This document shows, piece by piece, positions 1-8,403 of a stretch of 64,000 bases of DNA. A program made the position numbers and the translations under genes. Position 1 is the first letter of the stretch. Every line of letters begins with the position of its first letter. The stretch comes from Chachezhania antarctica (GTDB lineage Bacteria; Pseudomonadota; Alphaproteobacteria; Rhodobacterales; Rhodobacteraceae): NCBI RefSeq assembly GCF_003646465.1, contig NZ_QZEX01000007.1, positions 127,945 through 191,944 on the forward strand, read 5' to 3'. The notes under the pieces were generated by a model. It was not told the DNA's origin and ran no database searches. It was given only the letters and a program-made list of their open reading frames with translations.

Positions 1-191
1 AGATCCTTGACGGCAAGTACCCCGAGCGCGTGGTCATGCAGGCCGTCAAGCGCATGCTGCCCGGTAACAAGCTGAGCCGCACGCAGATGACCAACCTGCG
101 CATCTACGCCGGTGGCGAGCATCCCCACGAGGCCCAGTCGCCCGAAGTGCTCGACGTCAAGGCGATGAACAAAAAGAACACCCGGAGCTGA
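1..191 (+). CDS. rplM: 50S ribosomal protein L13, C-terminal part (cut by window start)
   Basis: The reading frame enters at base 3 and ends in TGA at 189-191. It encodes the last 62 residues, including the typical L13 C-terminal motif [20 protein letters not shown] followed by [11 protein letters not shown]13 is an early assembly protein of the large ribosomal subunit. The next gene, rpsI, starts 8 bases after the stop, which is the universal rplM-rpsI operon order. The identity rests on this C-terminal block plus synteny; the N-terminal part lies outside the window. Confidence 0.95.
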   Translation, partial: ILDGKYPERVVMQAVKRMLPGNKLSRTQMTNLRIYAGGEHPHEAQSPEVLDVKAMNKKNTRS

Positions 192-199
192 CCCAGAAA

Positions 200-691
200 A
201 TGGCTGATCAGATCAATTCCCTGGAAGAACTGGCGTCCGTCGCCGGTATCGAGTCGACCCCGGTCGCCGATGAAACCATCATCTACGAAGCCAAGCGCGA
301 CGAGCTTGGCCGTTCCTATGCCACCGGCAAGCGGAAGGACGCGATCGCTCGTGTCTGGATCAAGCCGGGTTCGGGCAAGGTGACGGTGAACGGCAAGGAA
401 CTGAACAAGTACTTTGCCCGCCCCGTTCTGCAGATGATCCTGCGCCAGCCGTTCCAGGTTGCCGGCGTCGATGGTGAATTCGACGTGATGGCAACCGTCA
501 AGGGCGGTGGCCTGTCGGGGCAGGCCGGTGCGGTCAAGCACGGTATCTCGAAAGCGCTGCAATACTACGACCCGGCCCTGCGCCCGGCGTTGAAAGCGGC
601 AGGCTTCCTGACCCGCGACAGCCGCGTGGTGGAACGCAAGAAGTTCGGCCGCCGCAAGGCCCGCCGGAGCTTCCAGTTCTCGAAGCGTTAA
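200..691 (+). CDS. rpsI: 30S ribosomal protein S9
   Basis: 163 residues. The body has the S9 core ([21 protein letters not shown], then NVNG-like [12 protein letters not shown]) and the family's basic tail ending [13 protein letters not shown], whose last residues reach the ribosomal P site. An N-terminal extension of about 35 residues ([18 protein letters not shown]...) precedes the core, as is usual for alphaproteobacterial S9. It is co-transcribed with rplM (8-base gap), and the pair is closed by a strong hairpin terminator at 714-740. Confidence 0.97.
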   Translation: MADQINSLEELASVAGIESTPVADETIIYEAKRDELGRSYATGKRKDAIARVWIKPGSGKVTVNGKELNKYFARPVLQMILRQPFQVAGVDGEFDVMATVKGGGLSGQAGAVKHGISKALQYYDPALRPALKAAGFLTRDSRVVERKKFGRRKARRSFQFSKR

Positions 692-713
692 GCTTTGCCG
701 GATTACGTTTTGG

Positions 714-740
714 AAATGGCCCCCTTGTGGGGCCATTTTT
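714..740 (+). terminator. Rho-independent terminator of rplM-rpsI
   Basis: The arms atggcccc (716-723) and ggggccat (729-736) pair perfectly around a 5-base loop. They are preceded by AA and followed by a run of T at 736-740. It lies 25 bases after the rpsI stop and can also stop transcripts arriving from the DUF4238-like gene on the other strand. Confidence 0.85.
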
Positions 741-750
741 GGCTGTTTGG

Positions 751-1713
751 TTAACGTGTGCCCAAGCCGAGATAAACTAAACTAGTACTCCTTCTATTTC
801 CTGCCAATTCATCCAGCAGGTCGATCAAGCTATCAGTTCTCTCCGTGTGCTCAAGGAAGTCTTTTTGTTTGAAGGCTTCGTTTATCTCCGGAGGACTGCC
901 ATGAAAAAATATTTTGTCTTTGGAGTATATCTGGGTAATCTGATTTATCCGCTCGACCATCCAAGGAGCCGCACTAAAAGATGCGCAATTTGGCGACCTT
1001 GTCATGGATGTCGGCGTGCAGAAATAGATACAGATATGGGGCGTTAAAGGCACCAATGCCTTTCCTCGGAAGGAATTGAAAGTTAGCCCGCTGGTCAGCC
1101 AATCCAAACACCCATCACCAAAAACAAATTTTTTTATTGGCGAGTGAAGTAGCACAAAGAATTGATTGGTGATGAAGCCTTCTTTGCAAAGCTTAGTTGC
1201 AAAATGATAGCTTTGCGACATGTTGCCCTTTCCGACGTTTTCGTTGGGAGGGAGTCCGAGCATTTGAGGATAGGATTCATATCTTGATCGCGATGCTGGG
1301 CTTCTTATCAAGAGCGAGAAAATAAAAAGTAGCAATTTTCGGTGTAGATCTTCTTCCAGCCGATAGAATTTGCACATATCTTTGAGCTTGCGATCTTTCT
1401 TTGTAAAAAGTCTTAGCAGCTGAAAAAATTCCTTGGCGTTTCGGCCAAATGGTTTTAGCTCTTGGATCTGCCCGATGATATTCGGAATGTCGTTGTCAAT
1501 TTCGAAATCCTTCTCGAAATTACTTTCCCATTCAGTGCCTTGGAAAATCGTGTGTCCGTGAAGGCTGTATCCAATTTTGCGGTTCTTGGCTTTCTTTCTG
1601 TCGACCGTTCCATCTGGCTCTATCCAGTGTAAGTTACCTTGCCTGTCGGTCCAGTGTTTCTGTAGGGTGACCGGCCACCAGTGATGATTTCTTGATTTTC
1701 TTGCTCGCGCCAC
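751..1713 (-). CDS. DUF4238-like hypothetical protein, AT-rich, probably acquired
   Basis: 320 residues, GTG start with a GGGGGG ribosome site six bases upstream. The N-terminus (SRNHHWWPVTLQKHWTDRQG) has the paired His and aromatic residues that open DUF4238-type proteins, and a later segment (GKALVPLTPHICIYF) resembles the family's 'PL(S/T)P' strand. No catalytic motif, signal peptide or membrane span is evident. Base composition is clearly lower in GC than every neighbour and codon use differs (many AAA, TTT, AAG), so horizontal transfer is likely. It stands alone: the upstream gene is tetR, 150 bases away, and the downstream gene is rpsI on the other strand. The family assignment is by recollection of the N-terminal motif and is moderate; the biochemical role is unknown. 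Confidence 0.6.
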   Translation of the reverse strand: MARARKSRNHHWWPVTLQKHWTDRQGNLHWIEPDGTVDRKKAKNRKIGYSLHGHTIFQGTEWESNFEKDFEIDNDIPNIIGQIQELKPFGRNAKEFFQLLRLFTKKDRKLKDMCKFYRLEEDLHRKLLLFIFSLLIRSPASRSRYESYPQMLGLPPNENVGKGNMSQSYHFATKLCKEGFITNQFFVLLHSPIKKFVFGDGCLDWLTSGLTFNSFRGKALVPLTPHICIYFCTPTSMTRSPNCASFSAAPWMVERINQITQIYSKDKIFFHGSPPEINEAFKQKDFLEHTERTDSLIDLLDELAGNRRSTSLVYLGLGTR

Positions 1714-1865
1714 TGGCTACCCCCCGAGAACGTTTCAGGCTGTGATACTGCTAGACTGCAGCAAAATGCCGCCAGTTGGGCCCTGGCGTGAGGTTTTGCT
1801 GAGCTTTGCGCAGAGTTTCATGGATGCGAAGCCTTCGAAAGGTGACTTGGAAGCCCAGCTCAGTT

Positions 1866-2483
1866 TCACTGATCCGGCGGTATCAACCCCAGCCCCCGCA
1901 GGTAGATCCCGATCCCGGTCTCCAGCAGATCCTCGGGCGGATAGGGGGATTGGGCGCCCGGGGCGGCGCGGGCGTATAGCTCGACCACGCCGTGGCTCAT
2001 CGCCCAGATATGGGCGCTGAACATCGTGGCCGGGGGGCGGCGGTCGGCCGGGATGTGCTGGGACAGATCGACGGCCGCCTTTTCCAGCACCCCGCGCGCG
2101 CGGGCGGAGGCGGCGGCGAGCTCCGGCGTGCGGTTCACCGACAGGCCGCTTTCGAACATCGCGATGTAATGGCCCGGGAACTTGCGGGCAAAGGCAAGGT
2201 AGGCGCGGCCCGTGGCCTCGAACGCCGCAAGGGCCGAGGGCTGGCCGCTGTCATAGGCGTGTTGCATCAGGTCGGCGAAGATCTCGAACCCCTGCCGCGC
2301 GGCTTCTGCGATCAGGTCGTCGCGGCCTTCGAAATGGCGGTAGACGGCCGCGGGGGTGACGCCGGCCTGTTTCGCGGCCTCGGACAGGGTGAAGCCCTGC
2401 GGCCCGCGTTCCTCGATCAGGGGCAGGGACGCGTCGATCAGCGCCTGCCGCAGGTTCCCGTGATGATAGCCGCGCTTAGGCAT
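1866..2483 (-). CDS. TetR/AcrR family transcriptional regulator
   Basis: 205 residues from the start MPKRGYHHGNLR, chosen because this is the usual family N-terminus. The N-terminal helix-turn-helix spans about residues 10-55 (LRQALIDASLPLIEERGPQGFTLSEAAKQAGVTPAAVYRHF). The C-terminal half is an all-helical ligand/dimer domain of the TetR_C_33/WHG type (AYLAFARKFPGHYIAMFES). The start codon overlaps the stop of ppk2 by eight bases (2476-2483), so translation is probably coupled and the regulator likely controls its own operon with ppk2. The inducing ligand cannot be told from sequence. Confidence 0.88.
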   Translation of the reverse strand: MPKRGYHHGNLRQALIDASLPLIEERGPQGFTLSEAAKQAGVTPAAVYRHFEGRDDLIAEAARQGFEIFADLMQHAYDSGQPSALAAFEATGRAYLAFARKFPGHYIAMFESGLSVNRTPELAAASARARGVLEKAAVDLSQHIPADRRPPATMFSAHIWAMSHGVVELYARAAPGAQSPYPPEDLLETGIGIYLRGLGLIPPDQ

Positions 2484-3345
2484 CGTAAAGTTCGGGCCCA
2501 CCGCAGATCAGGGGATCGGCCGCACCGATGGCCGTTTCGTCCTTGCCGTCATACTCCAGCGCCATCAGCACGTGCCGCATCGTGGCCAGCCGCGCGCACC
2601 GCTTGTCATCGCCGCGAACCACGGTCCAGGGGGCAAGTGCGGCGTGGCTGCGGGTGAACATTTCCGAAATCGCCTGGGAATACGCATCCCATTTCGCCAG
2701 CCCTTCGACATCGATGCGCGAGAGTTTCCACTGTTTCAGCGGGTCCTGTTCGCGGGCAAGGAAGCGCGCCAGCTGTTCGGCGCGCCCGATGGTGATCCAG
2801 AACTTGAACAGGTGCATCCCGTCGGCGACCAGCGCCTCCTCCAGCGGGAGGACCTGCCGGAAGAAGCGTTCGCGCTCATCCGCGGTGCAGAAGCCGAAGA
2901 CGTGTTCGACAACGGCGCGGTTGTACCACGACCGGTCGAAGAACACGATTTCCCCCGCGGCGGGCAGATGCGCGATGTAGCGCTGGAAGTACCACTGGCT
3001 TGCTTCCGTCTGCGACGGTTTGGGCAGGGCGGCGACACGGGTTCCGCGTGGATTAAGGTACTCCGTGAACCGCTTGATATTGCCGCCTTTTCCCGCGGCG
3101 TCCCGGCCTTCGAACAGAAGCGCGATGCGCTGGCCGGTCCGCTTGGCCCAGGCCTGCATCTTCACCGCCTCGACCTGCAGCGCCTCCAGCGCGTCATGGT
3201 AGGCGTCGCTGTCCATGTCTTTCTTGTAGGGATAGGCGGGGTTCATGACCCGGTGCTTCTTCGCGCCCTCGATCTCCCGGCGCACCGTCTTGGGGGCGTG
3301 GTTCTCGAAATAGTCGGTTATGGCACCGTCGAAGGGCAGGTCCAT
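2476..3345 (-). CDS. ppk2: Polyphosphate kinase 2 (PPK2 family)
   Basis: 289 residues, full length for a single-domain PPK2. The enzyme transfers phosphate between polyphosphate and nucleoside phosphates. The Walker A is FEGRDAAGKGG (about residues 98-108), Walker B is VFFDRSWYNRA, and the lid region contains KFWITIGRAEQLARF with QWKLSRIDVEGLAKWD. It is the first gene of a two-gene minus-strand unit with the overlapping tetR. Class I and class II (nucleoside di- versus monophosphate) cannot be separated with confidence here, though the single domain and length fit class I. Confidence 0.93.
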   Translation of the reverse strand: MDLPFDGAITDYFENHAPKTVRREIEGAKKHRVMNPAYPYKKDMDSDAYHDALEALQVEAVKMQAWAKRTGQRIALLFEGRDAAGKGGNIKRFTEYLNPRGTRVAALPKPSQTEASQWYFQRYIAHLPAAGEIVFFDRSWYNRAVVEHVFGFCTADERERFFRQVLPLEEALVADGMHLFKFWITIGRAEQLARFLAREQDPLKQWKLSRIDVEGLAKWDAYSQAISEMFTRSHAALAPWTVVRGDDKRCARLATMRHVLMALEYDGKDETAIGAADPLICGGPELYDA

Positions 3346-3398
3346 GGTGGCTCCTTGGGGCGATTGCGGGATCTGTTTCGCAGAGCGACTATGGAATG

Positions 3399-4358
3399 TT
3401 AAGGCTGTTCACGCAAACCCGCCCGCGCGGCGGCGCGGGCGACGGCGGCGGTGACGGTTTCGGTGGCGGTCTGGTGCGGCATGTGCCCCGCTTCGGGCAC
3501 CCGGGTCAGCGTGGCGCCGTCGACGGTTTGCGACAGCGGGATCGCGTGGATCTTCATCCCGACGGTGGTGTCGGCGGTGCCGTGCACGATCCCGGTCGGG
3601 ACGCCGATGGTGTCGAGCCGCGGGGCCAGCGCGGTGATCTCGTCCAGCAGCGTCGCGCGCTGAACGGCGTTCGCGCGCATCGACACACGGCGGAGCGTGA
3701 GGCCGGGGCCCAGATGGTCGGCATAGCCATCGGGCGGCGTCTCCGGATCGAAGATCGATTCCAGCGAGGACGCGACATAGGCGTGCGGCGCGAAGGCGGT
3801 GATCAGGGGGACGACAACGGCCTGTCCGAACCCGGACGACGTGATGCGGTAGAACGGATCGAGCGGCGCGTCCCACGGGTGAGAGGGAGAGGAGACAGGG
3901 ATGAGACCGGACAGGCGGTCGTGATGCTCCACCGCCCAGGCCAGCGCAACGGCGCCGCCATAGGACTGGCCCAGCACCAGCGGCGTCTCGGCGCCAAGCT
4001 TCACGGCCGCTTGCGAGAGCAGATCGGCCTGCGCGAAGATGCTCTCGTCACCCTCCAGCCGGTCGGTGTAGCCGAAGCCGGGACGGTCGAAGATGATGAC
4101 GCGGTAATCCTCGGCCAGTGCGGGGGCAAGGCGGAAGGTCATGTCGCGGGTGTTGCCGCCCGAGCCGTGGATCAGGACAAGGTCCGGGCCTTCGCCCATC
4201 ACCACCGCATGGACCCGCGTGCCGTTCACGTCGACGAACCGGCCTTGCGGCGGGTAGGCGGCCTCGGCCTTCGTTTCGCGGGCCTGCGCGCGCCACAGGA
4301 CGACGCCCCAGATCAGCACCAGGGCGGCGGCAAGGGCGAGGAATATCTTAATGGCCAA
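3399..4358 (-). CDS. Membrane-anchored alpha/beta hydrolase
   Basis: 319 residues from a proposed TTG start at 4358 ([22 protein letters not shown]), which places an N-terminal membrane anchor at the beginning. The frame is open farther upstream inside metA, but that part looks like shadow translation. After the anchor come the oxyanion segment [12 protein letters not shown], the nucleophile elbow LGQSYGG (Ser), an acidic strand near [13 protein letters not shown] and the catalytic His in EAGHMPH. The TTG overlaps the metA stop (4348-4358), so it is probably co-translated with metA. The substrate is unknown. The metA link may be only positional, because homoserine acetyltransferase MetX is a different hydrolase family with its own motifs. 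Confidence 0.8.
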   Translation of the reverse strand: MAIKIFLALAAALVLIWGVVLWRAQARETKAEAAYPPQGRFVDVNGTRVHAVVMGEGPDLVLIHGSGGNTRDMTFRLAPALAEDYRVIIFDRPGFGYTDRLEGDESIFAQADLLSQAAVKLGAETPLVLGQSYGGAVALAWAVEHHDRLSGLIPVSSPSHPWDAPLDPFYRITSSGFGQAVVVPLITAFAPHAYVASSLESIFDPETPPDGYADHLGPGLTLRRVSMRANAVQRATLLDEITALAPRLDTIGVPTGIVHGTADTTVGMKIHAIPLSQTVDGATLTRVPEAGHMPHQTATETVTAAVARAAARAGLREQP

Positions 4359-5265
4359 TCTCGCTCGTCTCGTAAGGCGTGGACTGATAGATCTCGTTGA
4401 TCCAGTTGCCGTATAGGAGATGCGCCTGGGATCGCCAGCGGTTCTGCGGCGGCAGGGTGGGATCGTCGAACGGATAGTAGTTGACCGGCACCTCGATCGG
4501 GACACCGGCCGAGACGTCCCGGTCGTATTCCTGCTTCAGCGTATCGCTGTCGTATTCGAAATGGTTGAAGATATAGAGCGCCCGGTGCTCGGGATCGGCC
4601 ACAAGGCAGGGGCCGACCTCGTCACTGCCGACAAGGGTTTCGAGCGCAGGCACGGCGTCGATCTCGTCCTGCTTCATCTCGGTCCAGCGGCTGACAGGGA
4701 TCACGAAGTTGTCGGAGAACCCGCGCAGGAAGGGGGACGATGTCGACCGGCAGGCGTGGCGGTAGCAGCCGAACGCCTTTTCTCCCAGGATATGCTTTTC
4801 GATCCCGTGGAAATGCTGGATCATCGCCATTCCGCCCCAGCAGACGCCGAAGGTGGAATGCACGTTGGTCTGGGTCCAGTTCATGATCTCGGTCAGCTCG
4901 TCCCAGTAGGTGACCTCGTCGAAGTCGAGCGTCTCGATCGGAGCGCCGGTGATGATCAGGCCGTCGAACTTCTCGTGCTTCACCTCTTCCCAGGTCCGGT
5001 AGAAGCTGTCCATGTGCTCGGGCGCTGTGTTCTTCGGGTTGTGGCCGGTCATCGAGATCAACTGGAAATCGATCTGTAGCGGCGTCGCCCCGATCAGGCG
5101 CGCGAACTGGGTTTCGGTCTGGATCTTGCGGGGCATCAGGTTCAGCAGACCGATGCGGAGCGGGCGGATATCCTGGCGCATTGCCTCGTCCTCCGTCATG
5201 ACCATGACGCCTTCGCGCTTGAGCACGTCGAAGGCGGGCAGGTCGGCGGGAAGCTTGATGGGCAT
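4348..5265 (-). CDS. metA: Homoserine O-acetyltransferase (MetA family)
   Basis: 305 residues, full length. It activates homoserine for methionine synthesis in the cytoplasm. The nucleophile is Cys142 (FGVCWGG), and the His235/Glu237 pair lies in FNHFEYD. Residue 111 is Glu (GAPIETLDF). In MetA enzymes Glu111 goes with acetyl-CoA and Gly111 with succinyl-CoA, so I predict acetyl specificity. An AGAGGA ribosome site precedes the ATG. Its 3' end overlaps the anchored hydrolase gene. The 316-base leader upstream holds inverted repeats that may carry regulation. Confidence 0.95.
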   Translation of the reverse strand: MPIKLPADLPAFDVLKREGVMVMTEDEAMRQDIRPLRIGLLNLMPRKIQTETQFARLIGATPLQIDFQLISMTGHNPKNTAPEHMDSFYRTWEEVKHEKFDGLIITGAPIETLDFDEVTYWDELTEIMNWTQTNVHSTFGVCWGGMAMIQHFHGIEKHILGEKAFGCYRHACRSTSSPFLRGFSDNFVIPVSRWTEMKQDEIDAVPALETLVGSDEVGPCLVADPEHRALYIFNHFEYDSDTLKQEYDRDVSAGVPIEVPVNYYPFDDPTLPPQNRWRSQAHLLYGNWINEIYQSTPYETSEIGH

Positions 5266-5581
5266 TGCATAATGTCCTCTGACTCTCTGGCTCGATTTAT
5301 ACAGACCCGGGCCATAGTCAACGGCCCTGAGCGAAGACCCTTACGGGTATGTGAACCAAGATCCGCGGGCAGGGAATCGCGCGCGCGGCGGCCCGCCCGC
5401 CCATCCCCCGTCGGATCCCGCGGGCGGGATCCTCCTTGCCGCCGCGCGCGCGATTCCAGTGACCGGCCGAAAGGCAGGACATGTTCGCGCGGGCATGGCG
5501 AAAGGTCGGGCGCGATCCTTCTTGCCGGGACCGTCGAATTGGGGCGGGCAACGCTGGCCGGAAGTGGCCGGGCCCTTGGGG
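5266..5581 (-). other. metA leader / spacer with large nested inverted repeat
   Basis: No gene is seen here. Close to metA there is a -35-like TTGACT (5316-5321, minus strand) and an AT-rich TATAAA (5296-5301) with a short 14-base spacer. They are embedded in a small inverted repeat (gggcc 5309-5313 / ggccc 5323-5327). This is a candidate promoter-operator, but the spacing is not ideal. Farther up lies the long hairpin at 5373-5457, which is listed separately. I looked for an alphaproteobacterial SAM-II aptamer and could not recognise one. Confidence 0.4.
5373..5457. repeat. Nested perfect inverted repeats (19-bp outer, 8-bp inner)
   Basis: The outer arms ggaatcgcgcgcgcggcgg (5373-5391) and their exact reverse complement (5439-5457) enclose a second hairpin with ggatcccg (5413-5420) and cgggatcc (5425-5432). 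The whole can fold into an 85-base double-stem structure on either strand. It lies between the 3' end of the P-loop gene and metA. It has no T-run, so it is not a classic terminator; Rho-linked termination, mRNA stabilisation or protein binding remain possible. Confidence 0.8.
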
Positions 5582-6457
5582 TCAGGCGCCGTCGCCCGTG
5601 TTGCGGGCATCGATCGCCTTGGCGATGATGTCGACGAAGCCCTCGGGATCCGAGATCTGCTCCATCTGCGCGGCGGGCACTGTCACCCCCCATTTCGCCA
5701 TCGCCTCGTAGCGCGGCTGGCGGTGGGCCAGCGCACGGGCATACGCATAGCGGATGAACCCGTCGGGGTCCACCTGATCGGGTGCCGCACCCGTCTCGTC
5801 CAGGTAGGATTCCCATGTACGTGCCAGAAATTCCGGCTGGTATGACATAGGTTTGGGCGCCCGGTCGAACCGGCGGACCAGCGCTTCGGTATGCGCATCG
5901 TCGCCTTTCAGCCAGATCATCAGCGTGCAGGCGGACAGGGCGGCCATCACTTCGTCGGCCGGATCGAAGGGATCGACCCATTCGCAGATCGACCCGCCGG
6001 TGTCGCAGATGAAGTGCGGATAGCCATAAAGACGTTCGGAGCGGCTGATGAAATACTCGGTATCCAGCAGTGCGCGCACCTCGGCGATGCGGAACTGATC
6101 CTGCCGTTCCTGGAAGTTCTCCAGCGGCAGGCCGCCGCGGTCGGGATCGCCCGGCTTGCCAAGATAGGCGGTGACCGCGTTCAGGTTGGAGAACGACAGG
6201 TTGGGGATCACGGAAATCGAATCCGTCATCAGAAGGTTCCGCAGGAACGGGACCTGCATCATGTAGGCGCGGGCATCGTCGGTGATGTATTCGCCCATGT
6301 ACCGGGTGCCGATGCGGTAATCGATCGAGTAGTGAAACCAGTCGCCGCTTTCGCGCAGGATCTGCGACAGGAAGGTCTTGCCCAGCCCAGACATGCCGAA
6401 GACAAGCACGCGTTTCTGCGGGGCGGCCCGCCATTCGTCACCGGTTTCGTAGATCAT
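5582..6457 (-). CDS. P-loop ATPase/nucleotide-binding protein, function unknown
   Basis: 291 residues. A Walker A motif lies at residues 21-28 (GMSGLGKT), right after a hydrophobic strand, as in small kinases and sulfotransferase-like P-loop proteins. A strand ICDTGGSICEW could be Walker B-like. The rest is soluble, without membrane spans. I recognise the protein only as a conserved Rhodobacteraceae ATPase-type family. It is 124 bases from the 3' end of the EamA gene upstream and is transcribed in the same direction; metA lies downstream after the nested hairpin. No substrate can be proposed. Confidence 0.75.
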   Translation of the reverse strand: MIYETGDEWRAAPQKRVLVFGMSGLGKTFLSQILRESGDWFHYSIDYRIGTRYMGEYITDDARAYMMQVPFLRNLLMTDSISVIPNLSFSNLNAVTAYLGKPGDPDRGGLPLENFQERQDQFRIAEVRALLDTEYFISRSERLYGYPHFICDTGGSICEWVDPFDPADEVMAALSACTLMIWLKGDDAHTEALVRRFDRAPKPMSYQPEFLARTWESYLDETGAAPDQVDPDGFIRYAYARALAHRQPRYEAMAKWGVTVPAAQMEQISDPEGFVDIIAKAIDARNTGDGA

Positions 6458-6496
6458 GACTTGCCCTCGATTGATCCGCCGGTCTTTAGCAGAGCG

Positions 6497-7435
6497 TCAG
6501 CGGGGGTCAATCGCAGGGTGGCGGAGGCGGCGGAGCAGGGCGCCCCGGAAGAGCGTTCCGTTCAGGGTCAGCAGCCCAACGGCCAGGATCGCAAAGCCCG
6601 CGAAGGCGCGGGGGGCCAGTTCCTCGTCCAGTCCCACGGCGCCGATCACGATGGACACGGGCGCAACCAGAAGCGTGACGATCAGCAGGTTCCCCGACCC
6701 GGCCGAAGACAGGATGCGGTAGTACAGAAGGAACGCCCCGGCGGTCGCGATCAACGCATAATAGGACACCGCGGCCCAAGTCTGCGGTTGCAGGTCAAAG
6801 CTGGGCAGGCCGTCGGCGGTGATGGCGATGGGCAGCATCCAGATCGTGGCGCCCGTCAGCATGCCGGCAGCGGCGACGATCGGGGACAGACCGCCCAGAT
6901 AGGTCCGCGCGAAGGCCCCGGCAAAGGCATAGCTGACGGTGCCCGCGATGACCGCCAGTTGCGCCAGGCTGTGGAGGTCGAGCGCCATCAGGTTCGACAG
7001 GCCAACGGTCGTGGCCACGCCCAGAAAGCCCAGCACCACGCCCGCCAGCTTGCGCGTCGTCAGCCGTTCGTCGGCAAAGACCAGCGCCGCCACCAGCACC
7101 CCGAAGATCGCGGTCGAGGCATTGAGGATCGCGGCCAGCCCGCTTTCGATATGAAGCTGGCCCCAGGCTTGCAGCGAGAACGGGATCGCGTTGTTTATCA
7201 GGCCCATGACAAGGAACGCGGCCCAGGTGCCCGGGTTTCTGGGCAGTTTCTGCCGCGTGACCAGCGCCAGCACCCAAAGCGCCAGCGCCGCCCAGAACGT
7301 GCGATGCAAGACGGCCGTGAGCGGCGTCAGTTCGAACAGGGCCACGCGGACCGACGGGAACGTGCCGCCCCAGATCAGGGCCAGCAGGAACATGAGACCC
7401 CAGTCGCGCGGGGAAAGCGATTTTTGCTGTGTCAT
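6497..7435 (-). CDS. EamA/DMT family permease
   Basis: 312 residues with about ten hydrophobic segments arranged as two five-helix EamA repeats (first repeat begins WGLMFLLALIWGGTFPSVRV, second near LAVIAGTVSYAFAGAFARTYLG). It is an inner-membrane drug/metabolite transporter. It begins 9 bases after the stop of a second EamA gene (7445-8338), so the pair is one transcription unit, but the two copies are diverged and unlikely to be a recent duplication. EamA members move amino acids, nucleobases or metabolites; the substrate is not predictable. Confidence 0.9.
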   Translation of the reverse strand: MTQQKSLSPRDWGLMFLLALIWGGTFPSVRVALFELTPLTAVLHRTFWAALALWVLALVTRQKLPRNPGTWAAFLVMGLINNAIPFSLQAWGQLHIESGLAAILNASTAIFGVLVAALVFADERLTTRKLAGVVLGFLGVATTVGLSNLMALDLHSLAQLAVIAGTVSYAFAGAFARTYLGGLSPIVAAAGMLTGATIWMLPIAITADGLPSFDLQPQTWAAVSYYALIATAGAFLLYYRILSSAGSGNLLIVTLLVAPVSIVIGAVGLDEELAPRAFAGFAILAVGLLTLNGTLFRGALLRRLRHPAIDPR

Positions 7436-7444
7436 GACACAGGA

Positions 7445-8338
7445 TTACTCGGCGCCGGCAGAGGAGACGATCCGAAGCTTGCGGTTCTCGGCCACGATGT
7501 TGATGTAATTGCCGGCAAAGATCACGACAGCGCCGGCCAGCACCCACAGGTCCAGCGCCTCGCCATACAGCAGCATGCCGATGACTGCGATCACGGGCAG
7601 GCGGACGAAGTCGAACGGAACCACGGTGGACGCCGGCGCGATCTTCAGCGCGTTGGTGACGCAGAAATGCGCCGACAGCCCGCACAGGCCGATCAGCGCC
7701 AGCCACGGCAGGGATTGCAGCGTGGGCAGCGCGATATCGCCGTCGATGCCAGAGGCCAGCAGCCCGAACACCGCTTGCATCCCCGTCAGCCAGAACAGGA
7801 TGCAGGCCACCGTTTCGGTGTTGGTCAGGCGCTTGGTGAAGATGAAGGTCAGCGCGAAGAACACCGCCGCCGCCGCGCCGAAAATGATGCCCGTATCGAT
7901 GCCCGACACGTCGGGCCGGGCCACCATCAGCACCCCGATGAACCCCAGGACGGCCGAGGCCAGCCGCACCACTGTCAGCTTCTCGCCCAGCAGGAACGGC
8001 GCCATGAACACCACCCACATCGGCGACGTGAATTCCAGCGCGAAGACCTGCGCCAGAGGGATCATGGTGATCGCGGCCAGCCACAGGTTCTGCGCGGTGA
8101 AATGCGCCCCGTTCCTGAGGATCTGTTCGCCGAACCGGTTGGTGGTTACCTGGCGCCAATGCCCGGTGACCGTCAGCACCGCCGACACGATCACGATCCC
8201 CACGATGGAGCGGTAGAGCATGATTTCGAAGGTGTCATGCACCTCGGCCGCGATCCGGCCTGACACCGCCATCAGAGAGAACGAGACGATCGCGCCGATC
8301 ATCCAGATCCCAGCCTTGATGACCGGGCTCATGCGCAT
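7445..8338 (-). CDS. EamA/DMT family permease (second copy)
   Basis: 297 residues with ten predicted membrane helices in two EamA halves (AGIWMIGAIVSFSLMAVSGRIAAE; then DTGIIFGAAAAVFFALTFIFTKRL). The short cytoplasmic C-terminus ends NRKLRIVSSAGAE. It is first of the two adjacent transporters and lies 65 bases downstream of guaA on the same strand. Placement after guaA suggests a possible nucleobase or nucleoside substrate, but that is only inference from position. Confidence 0.9.
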   Translation of the reverse strand: MRMSPVIKAGIWMIGAIVSFSLMAVSGRIAAEVHDTFEIMLYRSIVGIVIVSAVLTVTGHWRQVTTNRFGEQILRNGAHFTAQNLWLAAITMIPLAQVFALEFTSPMWVVFMAPFLLGEKLTVVRLASAVLGFIGVLMVARPDVSGIDTGIIFGAAAAVFFALTFIFTKRLTNTETVACILFWLTGMQAVFGLLASGIDGDIALPTLQSLPWLALIGLCGLSAHFCVTNALKIAPASTVVPFDFVRLPVIAVIGMLLYGEALDLWVLAGAVVIFAGNYINIVAENRKLRIVSSAGAE

Positions 8339-8403
8339 GTCACGGGATTGGGGCCACAGATGGACCGACCCCTGTCAGGCTGGCTGTCGCTCGGCCCCAT
8401 GCC

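Noticed and set aside
4359-4505. Hydrolase start inside metA (368-codon version)
   Set aside because: This part is antisense-like shadow of the metA frame and would put the membrane anchor in the middle. The TTG at 4358 gives an N-terminal anchor.
5266-5360. SAM-II riboswitch in front of metA
   Set aside because: The position is right for alphaproteobacteria, but I could not find the aptamer's conserved core (such as the GCUAAA segment). Only a small G/C inverted repeat is present.
5891-8263. A 790-codon plus-strand open frame opposite the P-loop and EamA genes
   Set aside because: Its translation is Arg/His/Gly/Gln-rich without any domain, and the minus strand carries clear genes with motifs. 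It is an artefact of high GC.
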